The notes under the pieces: generated by a model | Told to the model about the DNA's origin: nothing | The model's input: only the letters and a program-made list of their open reading frames with translations | Databases searched by the model: none | In this document: piece after piece, positions 9,452 to 16,904 of the stretch | Layout of the letters: the number at the start of each line of letters is the position of its first letter | Position numbering within the stretch: position 1 is the first letter of the stretch | NCBI RefSeq assembly: GCF_009696275.1 | Contig: NZ_VUMI01000025.1 | Location: 1-64,000, forward strand | Length of the DNA stretch: 64,000 bases | Origin: Eisenbergiella porci | GTDB taxonomy: Bacteria; Bacillota; Clostridia; Lachnospirales; Lachnospiraceae | Direction of reading: 5' to 3' | Translations under genes and position numbers: made by a program

Positions 9452-11398
9452 TTATTCTGCGGCAATCCGCAGTACGGTTACGGAGTACGGCTTTATTTCC
9501 GTGCTCACTTCATTTCCTGCAAAGCTTTCCCGGGTCTGCCGATCTGTAATCCTGTCCGGGGCAGCAATGGAATTCACCTGCTGCAGGCTGTCCGCACACA
9601 GCTCGATCCGTGTAAGCTTACCCGAACAGCTCCATTCCTCCAGCCCAAGGCTCACCGTTTCAGCTTTCTCTCCGGCATTTATCAGCTTTACAATCACTTC
9701 ACCCTGTTCCCGATCATAGCTGACCGCCGTATACAGCCCTTCTCCCAGCGCAGGTTTAATTTCCAGTTCCTCCTGCCCCGTATGTACACTGTAAAGCTTC
9801 TGTACATAATAGCTGGGCGTTCCATAGGCATGAACATCGTCAAACCAAATCAGATCCGGCGACCACTGGGTATACCCGATTCTTGCAAATAACGGCGCAT
9901 AACAGGCCAGCACCACTACATCCGCATTCCGTTCGATTCCTGTAAGCAGAGCCGCCTCCGCAAGCGCCGCTTCCATATTATTGCGCAGGGCGATGTCTTC
10001 TATACCCTGGGGATGCGCCGCATATTCCCCTGCAAACACCTTTACATTACGGGGATAATTGTCATAAAAGCCCGTGTTGTCAAAACACCACTTTGGCGGC
10101 ACATAATAATGCTCATCCACCGCATAGACAAAATTTTCTTTTTTCTCTGCCGCCGGACGGATCCAGTTCCAGGCCGCTTCATATTCTTTGGAATTCACAT
10201 TGGGCCCGGCGGAACCAAGCAGCCGGATTTCCGGATATTTTTCATGAATCGCCTGTTCGAACAGCTCATATCTATGGAAGAAATCCACCTCTTCGGTTTC
10301 CCACTGCTCGTTCCCGATGCCCAGCATACGCAGCCCGAAAGGCTCCGGATGTCCGCAGGCAGCGCGCAGCGCCCCCCATTTTGTGGAAGCATCCCCATTT
10401 GCAAATTCAATCAGATCCAGGGCGTCCTGTACAAACTCCTTAAATTCCACACTGTCCGAGGCCACCTTCTGGGTGGACTGATACTGGCAGGCCAGGCCCA
10501 CATTCATCACGGGAACCGGTGAGGCCCCCAAATATTCGCACAGGATAAAATATTCATAATATCCCATTCCCAGCGTCTGGTTATAATGGGAAAAAGGCGT
10601 TTTATAGCCGCACTCTTCCTTGGTGTCATGGACGGACCAGCGGCTCCAGTTCACCCGGCGCTCTTCCATAGGCCCCACGCTTTCCTTCCAGCGGTACCGG
10701 TTATCCAGCGTATTGCCTTCCACGATACAGCCGCCGGGGAAACGCAGGAATCCCGGCTGCAGTTCCTTTAACAGCTCCGCCAGATCACGGCGGAACAGGC
10801 CGCACACCGCATTTTCCGGCATCATGGAAATCATGTCAAAATCCACACAGCCGGCCTCAGACAGGCATATGACAAAGGAAGCGCTTCTCACCTGCGCGGC
10901 CGCTGTCAGCGTAAGCTCATATTTTTTCCACTCCCCGGTCAGTCCAGCGATCTCTGCCTGATCTGTATAAAGCTGACCGTCCTTTTCCACATGCACCAGT
11001 ACCTTGCCGCCGAAGGCAGACGTTCTGGCCCAGAAGCTGACGCGGTAGTTCTCCCCTTTGTTCAGGCAGATGCCGTCGTATGCCTTATTTGTAAAACCGT
11101 CCCCGGCTGCCATCGCCGTAAAATGCAGATAATGCGGGTTTACTTCGTTTTGCGGCTTCTGCGTATCCAGCGCCAGCTTTCCCTGGCCGCGGCAGGCGCT
11201 CCAGCCATATAGCCCGTCGAAATCCTGGCTGTAATGATCATAGTACCCCCTGGATTCCTGGAATTCAAAATTCCGGTTTTCCAGCATCTCCGCATACAGC
11301 CCGCCGTCGGCCGCATAATTGATATCCTCAAAAAACAGGCCGAACATCCCCGGCTGTATGGGCGTTTTCACATTTTTACTGATTTTTACCTGATTCAT
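9452..11398 (-). CDS. Alpha-L-arabinofuranosidase, GH51
   Basis: A 648-residue family 51 glycoside hydrolase, probably cytoplasmic because no signal peptide is visible. The start (PIQPGMFGLFFEDINYAADG) is typical for GH51, followed by a carbohydrate-binding-like beta insert (about 60-190). The TIM barrel holds FLRFPGGCIVEGN, the acid/base glutamate in GIGNEQWE (about 363) and the nucleophile glutamate in FAGEYAAH (about 457). The C-terminal beta domain ends VTVLRIAAE. It removes terminal arabinose from arabinoxylan- or arabinan-derived oligosaccharides. Its start overlaps the end of the upstream CNNM-type gene by 23 bases. Confidence 0.93.
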   Translation of the reverse strand: MNQVKISKNVKTPIQPGMFGLFFEDINYAADGGLYAEMLENRNFEFQESRGYYDHYSQDFDGLYGWSACRGQGKLALDTQKPQNEVNPHYLHFTAMAAGDGFTNKAYDGICLNKGENYRVSFWARTSAFGGKVLVHVEKDGQLYTDQAEIAGLTGEWKKYELTLTAAAQVRSASFVICLSEAGCVDFDMISMMPENAVCGLFRRDLAELLKELQPGFLRFPGGCIVEGNTLDNRYRWKESVGPMEERRVNWSRWSVHDTKEECGYKTPFSHYNQTLGMGYYEYFILCEYLGASPVPVMNVGLACQYQSTQKVASDSVEFKEFVQDALDLIEFANGDASTKWGALRAACGHPEPFGLRMLGIGNEQWETEEVDFFHRYELFEQAIHEKYPEIRLLGSAGPNVNSKEYEAAWNWIRPAAEKKENFVYAVDEHYYVPPKWCFDNTGFYDNYPRNVKVFAGEYAAHPQGIEDIALRNNMEAALAEAALLTGIERNADVVVLACYAPLFARIGYTQWSPDLIWFDDVHAYGTPSYYVQKLYSVHTGQEELEIKPALGEGLYTAVSYDREQGEVIVKLINAGEKAETVSLGLEEWSCSGKLTRIELCADSLQQVNSIAAPDRITDRQTRESFAGNEVSTEIKPYSVTVLRIAAE

Positions 11399-12743
11399 TT
11401 TGTTTCCCCTTTTCTTCCGCTGTACTTTCCGGCATGATTTTACTGATTATCGCTGTTTCTACCCGCTGATCCTCCAGCAGCTCCACATGGACGGCCAGGC
11501 CGTTTACCTGCACGTCAAACTGGCTTCCATCCGCGGGGATAGAGCGCAGGCAGCTGAAAATCATGCCTCCAACAGTATCATAATCCGTATCCTCCGGCAG
11601 GTCAATATCCAGCTCCTGTGCCAGATCCTCTATGTCCACGCTGCCGGAAACCCGCCAAAGGTTATCCTCCAGCCGGACCATTTCCGGAGGCTGGGCGGGA
11701 TCGAACTCATCATAAATATTTCCCACGATTTCCTCCAGAAGATCCTCCATGGTTATGATTCCCGCCGTCTGGCCGTACTCGTCGATAACAATTGCGATAT
11801 GGATTTTATTTTTCTGCATATCACGGAACAGATCGTCCGCATGAATGGTATCCGGTACAAAATAAGGCTCACGCAGCAGCTCCTGCAGCCCGGCGGAGCT
11901 GTCGCCGTTTCTACTGAGCAGATAATCCCTGGCATTTAAAATCCCGACGACATCATTAATATCCTCTTCATACACAGGATAACGGGACAGGCCGCTTTCC
12001 CGGATGGTGCGCAGGATATTTTCTTCGGTTTCCTTCAGGGAAAAGGCAACCACGTCCGGCTCCCTGGTCATGGCGTCCCGTACGGATATATCATCAAAAC
12101 GGAACACGTTCTGTATCCATTCCTGTTCCTCCTGGTCAATTGTGCCTTTTTCACCGCCCAAATCCACCATCATGCGGATTTCCTCCTCCGTAACGGATTC
12201 CTCCTCCGCCTCCGTTTTCATATGAAGTATCCGCAGCACGGTATTGGTGGAAAAGGACAGGAACCATATCACAGGCCTCATAACCACCGCAACGCCGGAA
12301 ATAACGCCGCTGCTGAATTTTGCCACCTCCATGGACTTCTGCATGGCGATCCGTTTGGGCACCAGCTCGCCGAATATCAGTGTAAAATAAGACAGGATGA
12401 TGGTAATGATAATAACTGATATGGTATCCAGCGCTTTCTCCGGCAGTCCCCTGAAACCAATATCATCATAAATCCATCTCACCAGATATTCGGAAAAATT
12501 ATCCGCCGCAAAGGCGCTTCCCAGGAATCCGGCCAATGTAATGCCCACCTGGATGGTAGACAGGAATGAGGCCGGTTCCTCCACCAGCTTCAGAAGCTTT
12601 CCCGCTTTTTTATCCCCTTCCTCCTCCTGCCTGCGCAGCTTCGTTGTGTTCAGGGAAACCACCGCAATCTCCGCCGCCGCAAAAAAGGCGTTCAATAAAA
12701 TCAAAATAATCTGCAACAATAACTGTCTTGGTATGGAACTCAA
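11376..12743 (-). CDS. CNNM/CorC-type (hemolysin-like) membrane transporter
   Basis: A 455-residue protein of the DUF21 (CNNM) family with the order: transmembrane DUF21 domain (about 1-190, with FFAAAEIAVVSLN and GELVPKRIA), two CBS domains (about 205-330, with VRDAMTREPDVVAF and AGIITMEDLLEEIVG), then a CorC_HlyC domain (about 345-435, with YDTVGGMIFSCL). Bacterial members handle Mg2+ (efflux or homeostasis) or Co2+. A strong promoter plus terminated leader (12944-13124) sits upstream on the same strand, suggesting attenuation by an ion or another signal. It is divergent from a P-type ATPase. Confidence 0.92.
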   Translation of the reverse strand: MSSIPRQLLLQIILILLNAFFAAAEIAVVSLNTTKLRRQEEEGDKKAGKLLKLVEEPASFLSTIQVGITLAGFLGSAFAADNFSEYLVRWIYDDIGFRGLPEKALDTISVIIITIILSYFTLIFGELVPKRIAMQKSMEVAKFSSGVISGVAVVMRPVIWFLSFSTNTVLRILHMKTEAEEESVTEEEIRMMVDLGGEKGTIDQEEQEWIQNVFRFDDISVRDAMTREPDVVAFSLKETEENILRTIRESGLSRYPVYEEDINDVVGILNARDYLLSRNGDSSAGLQELLREPYFVPDTIHADDLFRDMQKNKIHIAIVIDEYGQTAGIITMEDLLEEIVGNIYDEFDPAQPPEMVRLEDNLWRVSGSVDIEDLAQELDIDLPEDTDYDTVGGMIFSCLRSIPADGSQFDVQVNGLAVHVELLEDQRVETAIISKIMPESTAEEKGKQNESGKNQ

Positions 12744-12804
12744 AGTTAATCTCTCCTTTTCTTTTTGTAATGCCGGCGCCTTTGCCGCCGGAGGGCAGTG
12801 TTTT

Positions 12805-12932
12805 TGTTACTGTTCACACCAGTAACTGCATAAATCCATTAAAAATTGCCTGCGGCAATGGGATTTATGCACTCTTGAATCACTTTCTTACGTACTGTGC
12901 AGTAAATGCACAGTACTGAGTGAACAGTAACA
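12805..12932. repeat. Structured 128-bp element with 12-bp terminal inverted repeats
   Basis: TGTTACTGTTCA (12805-12816) and TGAACAGTAACA (12921-12932) are perfect inverted terminal repeats. Inside are a hairpin GCATAAATCC/GGATTTATGC (12828-12870) that itself contains ATTGCC-TGC-GGCAAT, and a second hairpin GTACTGTGCA/TGCACAGTAC (12892-12916). Together they form a cloverleaf-like structure. It lies between the leader RNA terminator and the CNNM gene start. The termini resemble half of the dispersed GTAACTGT/ACAGTTAC repeat. Whether it is a miniature mobile element or an RNA structure is undecided. Confidence 0.7.
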
Positions 12933-12943
12933 TGTTTTTTCCT

Positions 12944-13088
12944 CAAAAAAACACAAAAAGACACAGCCTGTCAAGCTGATGCTAACAGGCCATGCCCTTT
13001 AAAAGCTTTCGTTGTCTATAAAGGTTCGTTTCCCCGTCAGGGTCCGCGTCGTCCATCGAATTCTTTTCCTTTCTTCCGGTAAGTTGAT
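12944..13088 (-). ncRNA. Candidate attenuator leader RNA upstream of CNNM transporter
   Basis: A strong minus-strand promoter (13095-13124) is followed after about 100 bases by an intrinsic terminator: GCCTGT/ACAGGC with an inner AGC/GCT pair (12966-12990), then long runs of U (12944-12962). No open frame of note lies between. The segment includes GACGACGCGG, then a small CCC-UGACG-GGG hairpin and GAAACGAACC. The product is a short leader or sRNA ending about 200 bases before the CNNM start codon. It does not match the conserved cores of the M-box, yybP-ykoY, NiCo or fluoride riboswitches as I know them, so the class is unassigned. Confidence 0.5.
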
Positions 13089-13094
13089 AGGAAC

Positions 13095-13124
13095 ATTATA
13101 AAGAATCCGGGCGGAGGCTGTCAA
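13095..13124 (-). promoter_or_regulatory. Strong promoter of leader RNA/CNNM gene
   Basis: Read on the minus strand, a consensus TTGACA (13119-13124) and consensus TATAAT (13095-13100) are separated by 18 bases. Confidence 0.75.
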
Positions 13125-13433
13125 GATAGTTTTGAAGGGCGGAGGCCTCTCTCCGCTGTCCCGCGAGCCTGCGCCCGGCTTTTTCTGCCTTCCCGGCGGG
13201 GTGGTGGGGAGGGCTGATATGGCAGTTATTGTTCCGGATGGTAATGATTCACAGGCCGGATTATAAAACAATTCTTAATCATTCCTTAAATTACCATAAA
13301 TTTAGACAAATGTGGCAAAATGAGTATAGGAACAGGCGTTGTGGAGGGTTATAATAACATAACATATGTTGGGGTCTGTATGAAAAACCAGTTGGATCCG
13401 GCCGGAAGGGTATGGATATGTTATAGCAGAGCA

Positions 13434-13470
13434 GGTAACTGTAAAGCAATTGAACAATTGTACAGTTACC
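13434..13470. repeat. Dispersed GTAACTGT inverted repeat, copy A
   Basis: GGTAACTGT and ACAGTTACC form a perfect 9-bp stem around a 19-base core that contains the sequence CAATTG and its near repeat. It lies directly before the ribosome binding site of the P-type ATPase, so it would fold in the 5' leader of that mRNA. The rest of the 12933-13433 gap holds the minus-strand leader and weak plus-strand promoter candidates (TAGACA 13303-13308 with TATAGG 13325-13330). Confidence 0.7.
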
Positions 13471-13492
13471 AATGCAGAAGGAATGATTGCTT

Positions 13493-15952
13493 ATGAATTG
13501 GAAGAAAAACAGCAAAAGCCTGGAAAACCAGGAAGCAGGGAAAGGAAATGTGGACACAGAGGAACGCAGGGAAATCGCGGTTTTGGAGGCGGATCCCGGA
13601 TGCGGGCTGGATGCTGAGGAGGTGCGGCTGCGGGTAGAAAACGGGTATGTCAACCGCAGTGATTCTTCTCCCACGAAAAGTGTGGGGGATATCATTAAGT
13701 CTAATACGTTTACTTTTTTCAACCTGGTATTTGTTGTGCTGGGGGGCTGTCTGATTGCAGTGGGGTCTTATACCAACCTGCTTTTTCTTGTGATTGCCGC
13801 TGCAAATACGTTTATCGGGATTTTTCAGGAGGTCCGTTCCAAAAGGGCTGTGGACAGGCTCACGCTTCTGGCAGAGCAGAAAATACATTGTATCCGGGAC
13901 GGGGAATGGGAGGAAATTCCTTCTTCAGAGCTGGTGCGGGACGATATTGTGGAATTTGATAACGGGAGCCAGATTTGTGCGGATGCCGTGATTTGCTCCG
14001 GGCAGGTAACTGTGAATGAGTCGCTGCTTACGGGGGAAACCGACGCTATTTTAAAGCAGTCCGGGGACGAGCTGAAGTCGGGCAGCTTTGTAAACGGCGG
14101 GCGGTGTGTTGCCAGGCTTTCGCAGGTAGGCAGTGATTCTTATGCTTCCCGTCTTGCAAGAGAGGCGAAAAGTGATGTAAAGCTGGCAAAATCCGAGATG
14201 ATGCGTTCTTTGGACAGGCTGATCCGGGTGATAGGTATTTTGCTCGTCCCCGTAGGGATCTGCCTGTTCATCAATCAGTATCAGATGCTGGGGCTTCCGG
14301 TGAAGGGGGCTGTAGAGGCGACGGTTGCCGCGCTTATCGGGATGATCCCGGAGGGGCTGTATCTTCTGACAAGCATCGCCATCGCCGTAGGGGTTCTGCG
14401 TCTTTCCAGGCGGAAGGTTCTTGTGCGGGATATGAACTGTGTGGAAATCCTTGCCCGTGTGGACACGCTTTGTGTGGATAAGACCGGCACCATCACTGAG
14501 CCGGGGATGGACGTGGATCGTTTTATTCTGCTGGATGAGGAAAATTTCCCTGAGGAAGCGGTAACGGAAATGCTGGCCGCATTTTATGACAATATGGATG
14601 CGGATAATGATACGGGACGCGCTATGGCGGAGCGTTTCCGGCAGGATTCGGACTGGGAGGCCGCTGATATCGTTCCCTTTACCTCAGATACCAAATGGAG
14701 CGGCATCACCTTTGAGGAGCATGGCAGTTTTCTTATCGGCGCTCCGGAATTTATTATGGGGTCCCGTCTGAAGGAGCTTAAGAAAAAAATCCGTCCCTGG
14801 GCGGAGCAGGGCATGCGTGTCCTTCTTGCCGCCGCTTACGATGGCAATCTGAAGGAAGACGGGCTGCAGGAGGCGTGTATCCGTCCCATGGCTCTCATTC
14901 TCATCACCAACCGGCTTCGGGGCGAGGCCGCGGAAACGTTCCGGTATTTTAAGGAGCAGGGCGTATCCGTCCGGGTTATTTCCGGCGATAATCCTTCCAC
15001 CGTATCCGAGGTGGCAAGGCAGGCCGGCATTGAAGGCGCCGAGCTTTATGTGGATGCTTCCACGCTGAAAACGGAAAGCAGCCTGGAGGCGGCGGCTGAA
15101 AAATACCGTGTTTTCGGACGCGTCACTCCTGAGCAGAAATGCAGGCTGGTGAAGGCGCTGCAGAAAAACGGGCATACGGTGGCCATGACGGGAGACGGCG
15201 TCAACGATGTGCTTGCCCTGAAAGAGGCGGACTGCGGCATCGCCATGGCCTCCGGCAGCCAGGCAGCCTGCCAGATCGCCCAGCTTGTGCTGCTGAATTC
15301 GGATTTCCAGTCCATGCCCGCCATCGTTGGCGAGGGACGGCGTGTTATCAATAATATCCAGCGGGCGGCATCGCTTTTTCTGGTTAAAAATATTTTTTCC
15401 TTCCTGCTGTCTTTAGTAAGCCTGTTTGCCGGCTTCCCTTATCCGCTCCTGCCGCTGCAGCTGTCCTTGATCGGATCCCTGACCATAGGCATTCCCTCCT
15501 TCTTCCTGGCGCTGGAGCCGAACAGCAGCCGTGTGGAGGGGCATTTTATGAGCAATGTCTTTTACAAAGCGCTTCCCGGCGGCCTGACAAACCTGTTTCT
15601 TGTTTTGGGAATCGAGCTGTTTACCTACGCCTTTGATTTCCCGGTGGAACAGCTTTATAGCATTTCCGCCGTAACCGTCCTCTTCGTGGGGCTGCTTGTC
15701 CTTTATCAGGTATGCAGGCCCTTTGACTGGAAGAGGCGCACGGTCTGGGGCGTCATGACCGTTGCCGCCCTGGTCTGTGTTGTCTTTTTCGGAGAGCTTT
15801 TCAGCATACGGCCCCTGACGCTGCAGACCGCGCTGGTTCTGGCAGTATTCCTTCTCCTCGCCCAGCCCGCCATGCATCTGGCCCTGTGGCTGTTTGAGCA
15901 GGGTAACCGTCTGTACCGCTGCCTGAAGAAATACGGAACGGAAAACAATTAG
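13493..15952 (+). CDS. P-type cation-transporting ATPase (CtpE-like)
   Basis: A P-type ATPase of about 819 residues. Visible motifs in order: actuator LLTGETD (TGE), membrane helix 4 motif MIPEGL typical of Ca2+/Mg2+ type pumps, phosphorylation site CVDKTGTIT (about 328), nucleotide-binding domain, and hinge MTGDGVNDVLALKEADCGIAM (hinge aspartates near 565), then six C-terminal membrane helices. The N-terminus (GLDAEEVRLRVENGYVN) and lack of heavy-metal-binding domains fit the CtpE/pneumococcal MgtA branch, for which calcium transport has been proposed. The start is ATG 13493 (AGAAGGA 10 bases upstream); TTG 13487 is an alternative. It is divergent from a CNNM-type transporter, suggesting a divalent-cation locus. 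The ion is inferred, not shown. Confidence 0.92.
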   Translation: MNWKKNSKSLENQEAGKGNVDTEERREIAVLEADPGCGLDAEEVRLRVENGYVNRSDSSPTKSVGDIIKSNTFTFFNLVFVVLGGCLIAVGSYTNLLFLVIAAANTFIGIFQEVRSKRAVDRLTLLAEQKIHCIRDGEWEEIPSSELVRDDIVEFDNGSQICADAVICSGQVTVNESLLTGETDAILKQSGDELKSGSFVNGGRCVARLSQVGSDSYASRLAREAKSDVKLAKSEMMRSLDRLIRVIGILLVPVGICLFINQYQMLGLPVKGAVEATVAALIGMIPEGLYLLTSIAIAVGVLRLSRRKVLVRDMNCVEILARVDTLCVDKTGTITEPGMDVDRFILLDEENFPEEAVTEMLAAFYDNMDADNDTGRAMAERFRQDSDWEAADIVPFTSDTKWSGITFEEHGSFLIGAPEFIMGSRLKELKKKIRPWAEQGMRVLLAAAYDGNLKEDGLQEACIRPMALILITNRLRGEAAETFRYFKEQGVSVRVISGDNPSTVSEVARQAGIEGAELYVDASTLKTESSLEAAAEKYRVFGRVTPEQKCRLVKALQKNGHTVAMTGDGVNDVLALKEADCGIAMASGSQAACQIAQLVLLNSDFQSMPAIVGEGRRVINNIQRAASLFLVKNIFSFLLSLVSLFAGFPYPLLPLQLSLIGSLTIGIPSFFLALEPNSSRVEGHFMSNVFYKALPGGLTNLFLVLGIELFTYAFDFPVEQLYSISAVTVLFVGLLVLYQVCRPFDWKRRTVWGVMTVAALVCVVFFGELFSIRPLTLQTALVLAVFLLLAQPAMHLALWLFEQGNRLYRCLKKYGTENN

Positions 15953-15994
15953 CCAAAATCCGTCGCGGCAGATAATCCGGAATGTTTCCGGGCA

Positions 15995-16022
15995 GTAACT
16001 GTGAGGGGTACTGAACAGTTAC
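15995..16022. repeat. Dispersed GTAACTGT inverted repeat, copy B
   Basis: GTAACTGT (15995-16002), a 12-base core GAGGGGTACTGA, then ACAGTTAC (16015-16022). It lies 43 bases after the ATPase stop and just upstream of the promoter of the HD-domain gene. Confidence 0.75.
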
Positions 16023-16051
16023 AAAAAAATCTTATATCTTTCTTAAATCCA

Positions 16052-16080
16052 TTGATTCACTGGCAAAAACGCGCCATAAT
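16052..16080 (+). promoter_or_regulatory. Promoter of HD-domain gene
   Basis: TTGATT and CATAAT are separated by exactly 17 bases, about 70 bases upstream of the chosen start codon. Confidence 0.55.
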
Positions 16081-16150
16081 CATAGTATAAAGAGTAACGT
16101 TTCAGACCGGAATGTTGCGGCCGTTTCAAAATGGAAAGGACGTGTTGCCG

Positions 16151-16645
16151 ATGGACATTACATTGTCGGAGGATATTGACGCAGAGTATCTTGAGGATGT
16201 TGCCGACATCCTCACAAATAAAGAATTTCTGGCCCTGAACAGCTACAGACACCATGTGGCCACGACAAGGCTGATGCACAGTATTAATGTTTCCTATATC
16301 TCGTGGCTTACGGCAAAGAAGCTGGGATGCGACGCCCAGGCAGCCGCCAGGGCGGGGCTGCTTCATGATTTCTTTCTGTATGACCCCAGAGAGGGCAGGC
16401 CCTCCAGAGAGCTGCAGGCCTTCTGCCATCCCAAGGTAGCCGCCAGGACCAGTGGGGAAACCTTTGAAATTTCCGAAAAAGAAAGGGACGCCATACTGTC
16501 CCATATGTTCCCGCTGGGACCTCTTCCCAAATCCCGGGAAGCATGGATTATATCCGGCGCGGACAAAATATGCGCCTGTGCGGAAGTATTCCATATTACG
16601 ATTGCACTGGCAAGAGACGGACGCGTGGCAGTCAGCCCGGCGTAA
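16151..16645 (+). CDS. HD-domain phosphohydrolase
   Basis: A 164-residue protein with an HD fold. The metal-binding pattern is visible as H in SYRHHVATTRLMHSINVS, then AGLLHDFFLYD (the HD dyad), a further histidine in FCHPKVAA, and D in SGADKICA. The family hydrolyses phosphates or nucleotides in the cytoplasm; members of this size are usually annotated only as HD-domain proteins. The start is ATG 16151 with GGAAAGGA upstream; an in-frame ATG at 16112 has no convincing site. It has its own promoter and terminator and appears monocistronic. Confidence 0.85.
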   Translation: MDITLSEDIDAEYLEDVADILTNKEFLALNSYRHHVATTRLMHSINVSYISWLTAKKLGCDAQAAARAGLLHDFFLYDPREGRPSRELQAFCHPKVAARTSGETFEISEKERDAILSHMFPLGPLPKSREAWIISGADKICACAEVFHITIALARDGRVAVSPA

Positions 16646-16725
16646 GGATGAAGGTTTTCTTTCCAACTGCATAAAGAGTGCCGGAGAGGACGCTTTTCAA
16701 GGCGCTGTTTCCCTCACGGCAGTAC

Positions 16726-16769
16726 AAAGGACCGGCCGGGTTTATCCCGCGCCGATCCTTTGCTTTTTT
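16726..16769 (+). terminator. Terminator of HD-domain gene
   Basis: AAAGGACCGGC (16726-16736) pairs with GCCGATCCTTT (16751-16761) with one mismatch, and a T run follows. Confidence 0.75.
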
Positions 16770-16904
16770 GTCATCCTATAGTAAAGCGGCCTCCGCTGCC
16801 TGCCAGGCCTGAAGCCTGCTGCCCGCCTCATTGTCATGCAGTCCGTCAGGCTCACATCTGGCAGCCTCACATCCGCCTGTTAAATTACGGTATTCCCTTA
16901 TCCG

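Noticed and set aside
12944-13088. Leader as an M-box, yybP-ykoY or guanidine riboswitch
   Set aside because: The conserved core strings of those classes, as I recall them, are not found; only the promoter and terminator layout is supported.
12999-13271. 90-residue minus-strand open frame upstream of the CNNM gene
   Set aside because: No similarity or ribosome binding site; it crosses a strong promoter and the candidate leader RNA.
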